Shown here in pieces: positions 8,662-17,685 of a stretch of 64,000 bases of DNA. Under the pieces are notes generated by a model. The model was not told where the DNA came from. It saw nothing but the letters and a program-made list of their open reading frames with translations, and searched no databases. Positions within the stretch are counted from its first letter, which is position 1, and every line of letters starts with the position of its first letter. This DNA comes from Mesorhizobium xinjiangense (GTDB lineage Bacteria > Pseudomonadota > Alphaproteobacteria > Rhizobiales > Rhizobiaceae). The position numbers and the translations under genes are program-made. The DNA is taken from positions 62,001 to 126,000 of the forward strand of contig NZ_WOAC01000005.1 in assembly GCF_009749525.1 (NCBI RefSeq). The letters are read 5' to 3'.

Positions 8662-10062
8662 ATGACATCACTTCTGATCAAGAACATCGCCCATCTGGCG
8701 ACTTTCGACGACGAGCAACGCGAGATCGGTGATGGCTCCATTCTTGTGCGCGACAATGTGATCGAGGCCGTCGGCACGACGGCGGAACTGGCGGACCGAG
8801 AGGCCGACCGGGTGCTCGATCTCTCGGGTCACGTGGTCATGCCGGGGATGGTGAACACACACCATCACATGTACCAGAATCTCACCCGGGTCATGGTTCA
8901 GGACGACGAGCTGTTTGTCTGGCTGAAGACGCTCTATCCGATCTGGGCCAAACTGGATGACGACGCCATCGGCGTCTCGGCGCGTGTGTCCATGGCCGAA
9001 CTCATCATGTCGGGCTGCACGACCAGCTCCGACCATCTCTATGTCATGCCGACCAATGCGCGCCTGGACACGACGATCGAAGCAGCGCGCGAGATCGGCC
9101 TGCGGTTCCATGCGGCGCGTGGTGCCATGTCGCGCGGTGAGAGCAAGGGCGGACTGCCGCCCGACAATTGCGTTGAGGACGAGGCGTTCATCCTGAAGGA
9201 CGCGGAGCGGCTGATCCATACCTATCACGACATGGACCGCCACGCGATGAACCGTATCATCCTTGCGCCCTGCTCACCCTTTTCGGTCACGCCGGAACTG
9301 ATGCGCGACGCCGCCGCGTTGGCACGCAGCCGGAAGGGGGTAAGGCTCCATTCCCATATCGCCGAGGTGCTGGACGAGGAAGTCTATTGCAACGAGATCT
9401 ACGGCATGCGCTCGGTCGGATTTGCCGAATCCGTCGGCTGGCTTGGCGACGATGTCTGGTTCGCCCACGCGATCTTTCTGAATGATGACGAGATCCGGCT
9501 GTTTGCCGAAAGCGGAACCGGTGCGACCTACTGCCCGTCGGCCCATATGCGCTGCGGCCTGGGGATCATGCGGGTCCGCGAAATGCTGGATGCGGGCGTG
9601 AACGTTGGGCTCGGCGTCGACGGATCAGCCTCCAACGACACTTCGAACATGTTCCTCGAGGCGCGCCTCGGTCAGTTCCTTCAGCGCGTTGCGCCGGCGC
9701 GCTATCTTTCCGCGACGCCGGGAGGGCGCGGCGGTTTCGGCGGCACACCGACGGCACTGTCGGCGCGCGAGACGCTGACCATGGCGACACGCGGCGGCGC
9801 GGCATTGCTCGGCCGCGACGATATCGGCTGTCTGGCGCCGGGCATGAGCGCAGATTTCATCGCCGTGCGCATGGAACAACTCGGCCTTTCAGGTGCGGAG
9901 CGCGATCCGCTTGCCGCACTGATTCTGTGCGGTCCCTTCAAGGTCGATCATTCCTTCATCAACGGCGTGCACGTCATTTCAGACGGCTCTTTCACCACGT
10001 TCGACATCGAAGCGACGCTGGCCGACCATCGAGCAACGATGAAGCGGATCTATGATGCGTAA
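8662..10062 (+). CDS. 8-oxoguanine deaminase (amidohydrolase)
   Basis: 466-residue cytosolic metal-dependent deaminase of the amidohydrolase superfamily. The metal motif is H67-x-H69, in the sequence NTHHHMYQNLTR that resembles the 8-oxoguanine deaminase/hydroxyatrazine hydrolase subgroup (HHHLYQxLTR). Further conserved elements are HSHIAE, FAHAIFL, CPSAHMR and the metal Asp in LGVDGSASND. Predicted reaction: 8-oxoguanine to urate plus ammonia. The ATG at 8662 follows the permease stop by 4 nt. Subgroup assignment is by recalled motif similarity; other 2-aminopurine or pterin substrates are possible. Confidence 0.8.
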   Translation: MTSLLIKNIAHLATFDDEQREIGDGSILVRDNVIEAVGTTAELADREADRVLDLSGHVVMPGMVNTHHHMYQNLTRVMVQDDELFVWLKTLYPIWAKLDDDAIGVSARVSMAELIMSGCTTSSDHLYVMPTNARLDTTIEAAREIGLRFHAARGAMSRGESKGGLPPDNCVEDEAFILKDAERLIHTYHDMDRHAMNRIILAPCSPFSVTPELMRDAAALARSRKGVRLHSHIAEVLDEEVYCNEIYGMRSVGFAESVGWLGDDVWFAHAIFLNDDEIRLFAESGTGATYCPSAHMRCGLGIMRVREMLDAGVNVGLGVDGSASNDTSNMFLEARLGQFLQRVAPARYLSATPGGRGGFGGTPTALSARETLTMATRGGAALLGRDDIGCLAPGMSADFIAVRMEQLGLSGAERDPLAALILCGPFKVDHSFINGVHVISDGSFTTFDIEATLADHRATMKRIYDA

Positions 10063-10098
10063 TGGAAAAGGCAATGACCGGGAAACGGGAAGGACGCG

Positions 10099-10959
10099 AT
10101 GATGACCGGCACCGTTGAAAAGGCTGCACTCGATCACTGGTACTGCATCGGATGCGCCGCGGACCTGCCCGTCGGGTGCAGCGCGACGCGTCTGTTGGGG
10201 TCCGACCTGTCGGTGGTGAAAGACGACGACGAAACCGTGACGGTCGTGCTCGATGAAGATGAGCGGCTGCTCCCGATCAAGCTGCGCTTCGGCTATGTCT
10301 GGACCACGCTCGGCGAACCCGAACGCGACGTGGTGCCGATCCCGGAGGCGGACGAGCCCGATCGCCGCTACGTGGCCTGCGGCGCAGTGACGGTGAAGGC
10401 GTCCGGCCTGCGCATCGTCGAGAATTTTCTCGACATGGCGCATTTTCCCTTCGTGCATACGGATATCCTGGGGTCCGAGGCGCACACCGAGGTCGAGCAC
10501 TACGACTGCGAAATTCGCCGCGACGTCGACGAGGTGTGGGCGACGAACTGCAAGTTCATTCAGCCGAAGGCGGCACTGTCGTCCGAGGGCGCGATCATGA
10601 CGGACTACATCTACCGTGTTGCGACGCCCTTCGTCACATTGCTCTACAAGACGTGCCCGAACGCCGACGATCGCTGGGACGTGATCTGCCTGTTCGTCCA
10701 GCCCATGGACGAAGACCTTTGCCGCGCACATCCGCTGATGCTGCTGATTGACGAGGCCACGCCGCTTTCGGACTTGATCGCATTCCAGCTCGACATCTTC
10801 CTGCAGGATCGCATCATCCTGGAGAACCAGCGACCCCGCCTGCTGCCGCTCGAGGCGCGCGCTGAAATCCCGACGCGGGCCGATGCTTCCTCCATCGCCT
10901 ATCGGCGCTGGCTGAAGGAAAAGGGTTTGAAGTACGGGACCACGCTGGCCGGCGTCTGA
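10099..10959 (+). CDS. Rieske-oxygenase catalytic subunit lacking the Rieske cluster (NdmC-like)
   Basis: 286 residues. The N-terminus starts like an oxygenase alpha subunit (DHWYCIGCAADLPVG, then LLGSDLSVVKDDD) but passes within about 25 residues to FGYVWTTLGEP; the segment that normally carries the C-x-H and C-x2-H cluster ligands is absent. The catalytic domain is intact: N109, D112-x2-H115-x4-H120, and D237 in FLQDRIILENQ as the third iron ligand. This is the architecture of NdmC, the Rieske-less alpha subunit of the 7-methylxanthine N7-demethylase. The partner is likely the Rieske protein at 2411-3109. The stop overlaps the next deaminase start (TGATG). Substrate is probably a purine or N-methylpurine (inference). 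Confidence 0.8.
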   Translation: MMTGTVEKAALDHWYCIGCAADLPVGCSATRLLGSDLSVVKDDDETVTVVLDEDERLLPIKLRFGYVWTTLGEPERDVVPIPEADEPDRRYVACGAVTVKASGLRIVENFLDMAHFPFVHTDILGSEAHTEVEHYDCEIRRDVDEVWATNCKFIQPKAALSSEGAIMTDYIYRVATPFVTLLYKTCPNADDRWDVICLFVQPMDEDLCRAHPLMLLIDEATPLSDLIAFQLDIFLQDRIILENQRPRLLPLEARAEIPTRADASSIAYRRWLKEKGLKYGTTLAGV

Positions 10960-12314
10960 TGTCAGGGATAGCACATCCGGCGGAGCCAGCCCCGGCAGAT
11001 ATTGTCATCGTCAACGCGACGATCCTGCCGATGGGCGGCAATTCACCCGTCGAAGACGGTGTCGTGACGATCTCCGGCGACAAGATCATGGCACTCGGTG
11101 AGGCTGGCGAGGTCGATGCGTCGCAGGCGGTGCGCGTGATCGATGCTGCAGGCCGCGTCGTCATGCCAGGCTTCGTCAACGCCCATACCCACATAGCCTC
11201 CAACATGCTGCTGCGCGGTTTGCTGGAAGACGTCCAGTTGTTCGAGTGGCTTCAGACCATGTGGAAGATGAAGCGCAATTTCGACCCCGAGACGCTTTAC
11301 TGGGCGAGCCTTGCGGGCCTGGTCGAAATGCTGAAGGCCGGCATCACGACCTTCAACGAGCATTTCGACGCCTATGCGGTGACGCCGCAGCTCGAGGCGC
11401 TCAGGAAGGTGCCGTTGCGCGCCACCCTCGGTTACGGTTTCGCCGACCGTGGCGTCTACGCTTCCATAAGTGACTGGTCCTGGAAGGCGCTCGATACGTT
11501 CGGCGACCGCGTCGCCGCCCATCATCGCAGCGGCAATGACCGCATACATCTGGGATTGTCTCCGCATGCGCCATACTCGTGCGGGGCAGAACTCTTCAAA
11601 CGCGTCCGCGAGGTCGCCGATGCTTACGGGTTGGTGATCCACACCCATCTGGCGGAAGCGCCGCAGGAACAGGCCTACGTGAGGGATCACTATGGCACGA
11701 CGCCGGTAAAGTGGTTGCACGACCTGGGCTTTCTCAAGAGCGACGTGACCGCCGCTCATTGCACGCAACTCGATGACGACGACATCCGTATTCTCGCGGA
11801 AACCGGAACCCGCATCGCCCACTGCCCATGCTGCAATGCCAAGCTCAATTCGGGTACGCTGCGGCTGCGCTGCCTGTGCGAGGCGGGCATCACCGTGGGA
11901 CTGGGAACCGACGGTCCCGCCAGCCACAACAGCCTGGACATGTTCCAGGAGATGAAGTTTGCCGGCATGATCCACAAGGACAAGACGGGAGATGTCGAAT
12001 TCCTGAAGACGCGCGCATTGCTGGAACTGGCGACCAGCGGTGCTGCCGAGGCGATGAACCGTTCCGAAACCGGACGGCTTGCTCCGGGAATGAAGGCAGA
12101 CATCATCATCGTGGATATCGACACCATCCATGCCTCGCCGGTCTATGATGTGGCCGCAGCCCTGGTCTATTCGGCAAAGGCCGAGGATGTCAGGACCGTT
12201 ATTGTCGACGGTCAGGTGCTGATGGAGGAGCGCAGCTTGCCTGGCATCGACGAGGATGAAATTCGGGTTCGCTTCCGTGAAGCGGCGTTCGCGCTGCGCG
12301 ATCGCAGCCTGTGA
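10959..12314 (+). CDS. Amidohydrolase, MTA/SAH deaminase-like purine deaminase
   Basis: 451-residue amidohydrolase-superfamily protein. Metal motif H76-x-H78 in GFVNAHTHIASNM, then HTHLAEAPQE, AAHCTQLDD and metal Asp in LGTDGPASHNSLDMF; that last block with NSLDMF is characteristic of 5-methylthioadenosine/S-adenosylhomocysteine deaminases and relatives. It probably hydrolyses an exocyclic amino group on an adenine- or guanine-type substrate. Translationally coupled to the Rieske-less oxygenase upstream. Exact substrate not determinable from sequence alone. Confidence 0.75.
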   Translation: MSGIAHPAEPAPADIVIVNATILPMGGNSPVEDGVVTISGDKIMALGEAGEVDASQAVRVIDAAGRVVMPGFVNAHTHIASNMLLRGLLEDVQLFEWLQTMWKMKRNFDPETLYWASLAGLVEMLKAGITTFNEHFDAYAVTPQLEALRKVPLRATLGYGFADRGVYASISDWSWKALDTFGDRVAAHHRSGNDRIHLGLSPHAPYSCGAELFKRVREVADAYGLVIHTHLAEAPQEQAYVRDHYGTTPVKWLHDLGFLKSDVTAAHCTQLDDDDIRILAETGTRIAHCPCCNAKLNSGTLRLRCLCEAGITVGLGTDGPASHNSLDMFQEMKFAGMIHKDKTGDVEFLKTRALLELATSGAAEAMNRSETGRLAPGMKADIIIVDIDTIHASPVYDVAAALVYSAKAEDVRTVIVDGQVLMEERSLPGIDEDEIRVRFREAAFALRDRSL

Positions 12315-12327
12315 AACGAGGTCGTAG

Positions 12328-13704
12328 GTGGAAAGCGTAAGAAACAGGACCGTCTTGGCCTCGGGTTTTCATGCGCCCGCGCTCGGCGAAGCGGAACGTC
12401 TGGACGACATACTGATCCGCGTCGGTCGGGACGGCGTGATAGCGGATGTCGTGCGGCCGGGTGATGGGCCCTATGCCGCCGCGCTGGAAGGTGCCCGCGA
12501 GGACGGCACGCTGGTCGACCTGCCGAACGGCACATTCATCCTGCCCGGGTTTGTCGATCTGCACATTCACGCGCCGCAATATCCCCAACTCGGCAATGCG
12601 CTCGACGTTCCGCTCGAAGTCTGGCTGCAGAAATACACATTTCCGATCGAGGCGCGCTATGCCGATACGGCCTTTGCGCGACGCGCTTACGCACTGCTCG
12701 TCGACGACCTGATCGGCTGCGGCACCACGACCGCCGTCTACTACGGCACGATCCACGACGAGGCCAACCGGCTGCTGGCCGATATCTGTATCGAAAAGGG
12801 CCAACGGGCACTCATCGGCAAGGTGGCGATGGACGAGCCGTCCAACTGCCCGGACTATTATCGCGACAAGAGTGTCGCGGAAGCGGTCGCCGGCACGAGC
12901 GGATTGATCGAGCACATTCGCAACCATCCGGACAATCGCGAAAAGCGTGTGTTACCGGTTGTCACGCCGCGCTTCATCCCGTCCTGCACGGATGATCTTC
13001 TGTCAGAACTCGGCAGCCTCGCGGCGGCCCATGATTGCCACGTCCAGACCCATTGTTCGGAGAGCGATTGGGAGCACGCCTTCGTCCGCGAACGCCACGC
13101 CATGAGCGATACTGAAAGTCTCGACCGGTTCGGATTGCTGAGAGCCGGAAGCGTGCTTGCGCACGGCGTCTTCCTTTCGGCATCCGACATGGAGCGTATC
13201 CGCCTGCGCGAGGCCGCCGTCGCACACTGTCCGCTTTCGAATGCCTATTTCGGTGGCGCCGTCTTCCCGCTCAGGGCCGCGCTGGCAAAGGGCGTGCGGG
13301 TTGGCCTCGGGACGGACATATCCGGCGGGCCGGCGCCAGCCATGTTCGATGCGATGCGCGACGCGGTCATGGCGTCACGGATGCTGGAATCGGGTGTCGA
13401 CCCGGCTGCCGCGCCCGTCGAGCGGTCCAAGAACGCGGGTGCCCGGATCGATTTTCGCGAAGCCTTCCATCTTGCCACCGCCGGTGGCGGAGCCGCGCTC
13501 GGGCTGCCGATCGGTGTATTCGCGCCGGGCTATCATTTCGACGCCGTACTGATCGACCCCTCGGCGCCGCTTGGAATGTTGCGCTTGTGGCCCGACCTGC
13601 ATGAAGGTGACCAGGCGCTGCAGAAAATCGTCTACACGGCAAGTCGTCCCAACATCACCGGCGTCTGGGTCGGCGGCGAGACGATTTCCCAGATCCAGCC
13701 ATAG
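12328..13704 (+). CDS. guaD: Guanine deaminase
   Basis: 458-residue amidohydrolase-type guanine deaminase converting guanine to xanthine. Signature GFVDLHIHAPQYPQLG gives metal ligands H79 and H81. It is followed by WLQKYTFPIE, HCSESDWE and HCPLSNAYFG, with the metal Asp in LGTDISGG, all as in the GuaD family. Start is GTG at 12328 with GAGG about 7 nt upstream; the gap from the previous gene is 13 nt. Its product, xanthine, is the expected ligand of the two riboswitch candidates in this island. Confidence 0.9.
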   Translation: MESVRNRTVLASGFHAPALGEAERLDDILIRVGRDGVIADVVRPGDGPYAAALEGAREDGTLVDLPNGTFILPGFVDLHIHAPQYPQLGNALDVPLEVWLQKYTFPIEARYADTAFARRAYALLVDDLIGCGTTTAVYYGTIHDEANRLLADICIEKGQRALIGKVAMDEPSNCPDYYRDKSVAEAVAGTSGLIEHIRNHPDNREKRVLPVVTPRFIPSCTDDLLSELGSLAAAHDCHVQTHCSESDWEHAFVRERHAMSDTESLDRFGLLRAGSVLAHGVFLSASDMERIRLREAAVAHCPLSNAYFGGAVFPLRAALAKGVRVGLGTDISGGPAPAMFDAMRDAVMASRMLESGVDPAAAPVERSKNAGARIDFREAFHLATAGGGAALGLPIGVFAPGYHFDAVLIDPSAPLGMLRLWPDLHEGDQALQKIVYTASRPNITGVWVGGETISQIQP

Positions 13705-13716
13705 GACAGGGGACGG

Positions 13717-14748
13717 ATGAAGACGAGCGAGCTGATACGAAAGCTGCCCAAGGCGGAAATCCACATACACCTGGAAGGGGCGATCCTGCCGGGTACGGCA
13801 ATGGAACTGGCACGCAAGAATGGCGTCGCCCTGCCGGAATGCGAGCGGGTCGGAGATCTCTACGACTACGCCGACCTCATGGAGTTTCTGGCCGTCTACG
13901 GTGCGATCGCCGACAGTATCGTGACGATCGACGACTTCCGCCGCATCACCTATGAAATGCTGCAGTCGGCGGCTGCGAACGGTTGCCGCTATATGGAGTT
14001 CTTCATCAGCCCTCATGCTCACGAGGGCGTGCCGTTCGCCCGGCAGTTCGAGGGTATTCGCAGAGGAATGCTGGACGCGGAGACGGAATTCGGCATCGTC
14101 TCGCGGATCATTCCGGGCATGAACCGCGAGCTCGGGCCGGAGGCCGGCGAAGAGTATCTCGATGAAATCCTTGCCAACAGGGGCGACGATGTCATCGGTC
14201 TCGGGCTGGACTACAACGAGGCGCCATATCCGCCCGAGCCCTTTACGGCGGTGTTCGCGCGGGCAGCTGGGAACGGACTGCGCCTGACCGCGCATGCAGG
14301 CGAATCCGGCCCGGCCGCATTCATTGCAGGTTCGCTCGACACTCTGAAGGTCGAGCGTGTCGATCACGGCTACAACGTCGTCAACGACCCGGCGCTCGTC
14401 GCGCGGTGCCGGGACGACGGCATCGGGTTCACTTGCTGCCCCTCAACCACGAAATACACCACCACATGGCGCGATCTGGCCGCACCGGATCATCCGATCC
14501 GGAAAATGAAAGAGGCGGGGCTCGCGGTCACCATCAATTCCGACGATCCGCCAATGTTCTCGACCGATCTGAGCGCGGAATTCATGATCGCGCATGAGGC
14601 ACTCGGCTTTTCATTTGCCGATCTCAAAAAGGCGATCCTGACGAGCCTCGAAGTCGCCTGGATCGACGACAGCACCCGTCGGCAATGGCTGACCGATTGG
14701 TCGGTGGAAATCGACGCGATCATGGGCACGGCGGACCGGGCCGGCTGA
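13717..14748 (+). CDS. add: Adenosine deaminase family protein
   Basis: 343 residues. ADA-type barrel with H16-x-H18 in AEIHIHLEGA, the catalytic HAGESG block, RVDHGYN, and the metal Asp in TINSDDPPMF. The residues after CCP (STTKYTTT) differ from the usual adenosine deaminase (SSxxTG) and adenine deaminase (LSNxKL) versions, so adenosine, adenine or another 6-aminopurine compound remain possible. Starts 12 nt after guaD and is co-directional with it. Confidence 0.75.
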   Translation: MKTSELIRKLPKAEIHIHLEGAILPGTAMELARKNGVALPECERVGDLYDYADLMEFLAVYGAIADSIVTIDDFRRITYEMLQSAAANGCRYMEFFISPHAHEGVPFARQFEGIRRGMLDAETEFGIVSRIIPGMNRELGPEAGEEYLDEILANRGDDVIGLGLDYNEAPYPPEPFTAVFARAAGNGLRLTAHAGESGPAAFIAGSLDTLKVERVDHGYNVVNDPALVARCRDDGIGFTCCPSTTKYTTTWRDLAAPDHPIRKMKEAGLAVTINSDDPPMFSTDLSAEFMIAHEALGFSFADLKKAILTSLEVAWIDDSTRRQWLTDWSVEIDAIMGTADRAG

Positions 14749-14772
14749 CCGCTATCGAACGAAAGGTTGGAG

Positions 14773-15741
14773 ATGACAATGATCGACACGATACCCGTCA
14801 TAGACTTGAAGCCGCTCTTCGAAGGCGGCGCGGATGGCCGCCGGCAGGTCGCAGAGGAGATCGGCAAGGCCTGCCGCGGCATCGGATTCTTCTATCTTGC
14901 GGGTCATGGCATCCCCGCCAGCATGCGCGAGAATGTCTTTGCCATGGCGAAAACCTTCTTCGAAAGCCCGGAGGCGGTGAAGAAGACCGCGCTCTATTCG
15001 GCCGCGAGCGGCAATCGTGGCTACATTCCGATGAAGGGCGAGGCCCTAGATCCGACCAAGGCGCCGGATCTGAAAGAAGCGTTCAACATCGGTCTGGATC
15101 TGGCGCCGGACGATCCGGAAATTCTGTCGGGACAGAAGTTCCGGTCGCTGAACCTCTGGCCCGATGTGCCGGACTTCAAGGAGACGATGCTCGGCTATTT
15201 CGATGCGGTCTGGCATCTCGGACGGACGCTTCACACCGCCTTTGCCAACGAACTCGGCATTGTGACGGATTTCTTCGACGACAAGCTCGACCGGCCGCTG
15301 GCAACACTGCGGTTGCTGCACTATCCGGCACGACCGGCACAGTTGGACGAAGGGCAGCTTGGGGCGGGTGAACACACCGATTACGGTTGCGTCACGCTCC
15401 TTGCGACAGATGAGGTCGGCGGGCTTGAAATACGCACCCGTGACGGCCGCTGGCTGTCCGCGCCGTTCATTCCCGACACTTTTGTCTGCAACATCGGCGA
15501 TTGCCTGATGCGCTGGACCAATGACACCTATGTCTCCACGCCGCACCGCGTGGTGAGCCCGGCCGGGCGCGAGCGCTATTCGATCGCGTTCTTCCTCGAT
15601 CCCAATCCCGATGCCGTCGTGGAGTGTTTGCCAGGTTGCGCGACCGAGGATAATCCGGCGAAATATCCACCGATCCGCGGCGACGACTACCTGATGAGCC
15701 GGCTCAATCCGACATACGAGAAGGCGGGTCTGTTGGAGTAG
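14773..15741 (+). CDS. 2-oxoglutarate/Fe(II) dioxygenase, isopenicillin N synthase-like (1)
   Basis: 322-residue non-heme iron dioxygenase. The DIOX_N-type N-terminus (IPVIDLKPLFEG, GIGFFYLAGHGIP) is followed by the double-stranded beta helix, with iron ligands H201-x-D203 and H258 and the 2-oxoglutarate-binding R268-x-S270. I chose ATG 14773, which has AAGG 6 nt upstream, over TTG 14767. It lies 24 nt after the adenosine-deaminase-family gene. A second homologue sits at 20762 behind a xanthine riboswitch candidate. Substrate unknown; oxidation or demethylation of a purine is suggested by context only. Confidence 0.82.
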   Translation: MTMIDTIPVIDLKPLFEGGADGRRQVAEEIGKACRGIGFFYLAGHGIPASMRENVFAMAKTFFESPEAVKKTALYSAASGNRGYIPMKGEALDPTKAPDLKEAFNIGLDLAPDDPEILSGQKFRSLNLWPDVPDFKETMLGYFDAVWHLGRTLHTAFANELGIVTDFFDDKLDRPLATLRLLHYPARPAQLDEGQLGAGEHTDYGCVTLLATDEVGGLEIRTRDGRWLSAPFIPDTFVCNIGDCLMRWTNDTYVSTPHRVVSPAGRERYSIAFFLDPNPDAVVECLPGCATEDNPAKYPPIRGDDYLMSRLNPTYEKAGLLE

Positions 15742-15804
15742 TTCCGGTCGCGCACATTTTCGCTCAAGGTGGCACAAGAGGCGTAAATTGGCGCGCCGGG
15801 TCAT

Positions 15805-16293
15805 TTACCCAGGAAGCCAGAATCCCTCGTGCACTGCGGCGCTTTCCTCGGACAGGAGCGGTCCAACCACTTCGACCAGCCGCTGCCCGGCAGAGAACAC
15901 ATCGCGGCACGGCAGGTCCATCGTCAGATTCTCCGGATCGGGACCTATGAGCTCTTTCAGCGCCTTCTCGCTCATACCGTGAACCACACGACCGACGCCG
16001 GCCCAGTAGACGGAGCCCGCGCACATCGCGCAGGGTTCGGCGCTCGTGTACATTGTGCAGGTCGCAAGGAATGCTGGATCGTATTTCAGCGATGCCTCGG
16101 TCATGAGGTTGCGCTCGGCATGCCCTGTGCGGTCGCCTTTGGTGCCACAGGTGTTCATTGCCTCCAGCAGGATCTGACCATCGGGCCCGGCGAGAAGTGC
16201 GGCAAAGGGATGATCGCCGCGGGCTCGCGACTCTGCGGCAAGGTCGATCGTGTGCCGGATGAGTTCGAGGTCCCGGTCGTGTGAAATCGACAT
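15805..16293 (-). CDS. Nucleoside/guanine deaminase, cytidine-deaminase fold
   Basis: 162-residue zinc deaminase: H58-A-E60 and PC88-x2-C91 form the zinc and proton-shuttle site (HAE, EPCAMC). Length and motifs fit the Bacillus GuaD/TadA-like guanine deaminase group. It is convergent with the dioxygenase gene and divergent from the NMT1 importer. A second, structurally unrelated guanine-type deaminase beside GuaD suggests a different amino-purine substrate or redundancy. Confidence 0.82.
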   Translation of the reverse strand: MSISHDRDLELIRHTIDLAAESRARGDHPFAALLAGPDGQILLEAMNTCGTKGDRTGHAERNLMTEASLKYDPAFLATCTMYTSAEPCAMCAGSVYWAGVGRVVHGMSEKALKELIGPDPENLTMDLPCRDVFSAGQRLVEVVGPLLSEESAAVHEGFWLPG

Positions 16294-16373
16294 TCTTGTT
16301 CCCCTTACTGCTTTGATGTTTCGGAGTTAGCGCGATGGTGCGTGATACACAAGTCTCAGTTCGCATAAATTGG

Positions 16374-16393
16374 AGGCATATTTTTATATGCCT
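16374..16393. promoter_or_regulatory. Perfect 8-bp inverted repeat in a divergent promoter region
   Basis: AGGCATAT, TTTT, ATATGCCT, followed on the plus strand by AGTTTTT. It lies 80 nt upstream of the deaminase start and 115 nt upstream of the riboswitch candidate. It may be a regulator operator; the following T-run also allows a weak plus-strand terminator or attenuator. No assignment possible from sequence. Confidence 0.5.
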
Positions 16394-16507
16394 AGTTTTT
16401 GATCACACTATGGCGGATCGCCGGGCATTCGTCATGGAGCGGGGGGCGCCATTGGCGTGAAATCGCGCCGCACCAAAATGGCATGAGATGTGCATGACCG
16501 ACTCGTA

Positions 16508-16547
16508 GAGTAGAAGCGGTCAGGGCGCCCGGCCCGGGACATTGCTC
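16508..16547 (+). promoter_or_regulatory. Candidate xanthine-I (NMT1-motif) riboswitch, copy 1
   Basis: 40-nt element: GAGTA (16508-16512) pairs with TTGCTC (16542-16547) to form P1. Conserved single-stranded AAGC and GGTCA come next, then a 13-nt hairpin segment (GGGC / GCCC arms, 16523-16535) and GGGACATTGCTC. The copy at 20678 has the same length and the same conserved blocks but a different hairpin stem (CGCC / GGCG), so the stem covaries. It precedes an NMT1-domain binding-protein gene, the association from which the NMT1 motif is named. Assignment to xanthine-I is by recalled features. Confidence 0.75.
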
Positions 16548-16692
16548 GGCAAAAAACGATCCAGGAACACCAACGGGACGTCCGATGCCGACTTCGAACT
16601 CTGCAACGCGACACATCGCAAGAATATCAGCCGGCACGGCGCGGAATGCGCCGTTGCGGCGGCAACAGGTCATTCAGACAGGGAACATTCAG

Positions 16693-17685
16693 ATGCTGAA
16701 ACAGTTCGCCAAGTCCTTCCTCGGCGGCACGGTCCTCTTCGCAGGCCTTGCAGTCGCCAACGCCGCCGACAAGGTGGTCTTCCAACTCGATTGGCTGCCT
16801 GGCGGCGACAAGGCCGCAATCTATGTATGCATCCAGAAGGGCTTCTGCCCGGATGCCGGCCTCGATGTCACCATCGAAGGCGCGCGCGGCTCTTCAGAAG
16901 CGATCACCAAGCTTTCAACCGGTGTATCCGACATCGGTTCGGCAGGCATCGGCGCCGTGATGTCGGCGACGGTCTCAGAGAACGCGCCTGTGACCGCGGT
17001 CATGTCCTTGTTCAACAATGGGCCTCACGCCTTCTATGCGGTCAAGGGCACTATGGAGACCATCGCGGATGTGAAGGGCAAGGCGGTCGCAACTTCGCCC
17101 TTCACCGAATCGAATATCTACCTGCCGCTGGTGCTCAGCGATATCGGCATGTCTGATGGCGATATCACCCTCAACAAGGTCGATCCCGGCGCGCTCGGGC
17201 CGATGCTGATGACAGGTGCGACCGATGTCATCATCGCCTGGATGACCGACGTGACCCGCTACACCAACCAGGCCGAGAAAGCAGGCAAGGAACTGGTCAT
17301 CCTGCCCTGGTCCGACGCCGGCCTCGAACTCTACTCCGCTTCCATCGTTGCCTCCGACAGGTTTCTCGAGGGGCGTCCAGAGGTCGCCCGCCGCTTCCTG
17401 GCTGCCTACAAGCAGTCGCTCCAATTCGCCCGTGACAACCCTTCCGAGGCGGCCCAGGCAGTCGTCGCGATGGTGCCGGAGCTCGATGCTGAGAATGTCG
17501 AGGGCCAGGTCAAGGACATGCTGGCGCTCGTCTTCAACGAGGACACCGAGCGCGACGGGTTGGGCGCCATCACCGCGGAGCGTCTCCAGGCAACATGGGA
17601 GCGCGTCTCCGCAGCGCAAGGCGTCGATGCATCGAAGCTCGATCCTGAGTCCATCGTCGACCGCTCCTTCACGCCGGAGAGCTGA
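16693..17685 (+). CDS. NMT1/THI5-like ABC transporter substrate-binding protein
   Basis: 330-residue periplasmic binding protein of the NMT1/SsuA/TauA family. I chose ATG 16693 because it begins a good Sec signal peptide (LKQFAKSFLGG, hydrophobic core, cleavage near ANA|AD); an in-frame ATG at 16585 would bury that signal. The mature start KVVFQLDWLPGGDKAAIYV is typical. It is behind the riboswitch candidate at 16508, so its ligand is probably xanthine or a related oxopurine (inference). Overlaps the ATPase start by TGATG. Confidence 0.85.
   Translation: MLKQFAKSFLGGTVLFAGLAVANAADKVVFQLDWLPGGDKAAIYVCIQKGFCPDAGLDVTIEGARGSSEAITKLSTGVSDIGSAGIGAVMSATVSENAPVTAVMSLFNNGPHAFYAVKGTMETIADVKGKAVATSPFTESNIYLPLVLSDIGMSDGDITLNKVDPGALGPMLMTGATDVIIAWMTDVTRYTNQAEKAGKELVILPWSDAGLELYSASIVASDRFLEGRPEVARRFLAAYKQSLQFARDNPSEAAQAVVAMVPELDAENVEGQVKDMLALVFNEDTERDGLGAITAERLQATWERVSAAQGVDASKLDPESIVDRSFTPES

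Noticed and set aside
10099-10959. Reading the Rieske-less oxygenase as a decayed pseudogene
   Set aside because: The frame is intact, all catalytic iron ligands are present, and it is translationally coupled to the next gene; NdmC gives a functional precedent for this architecture.
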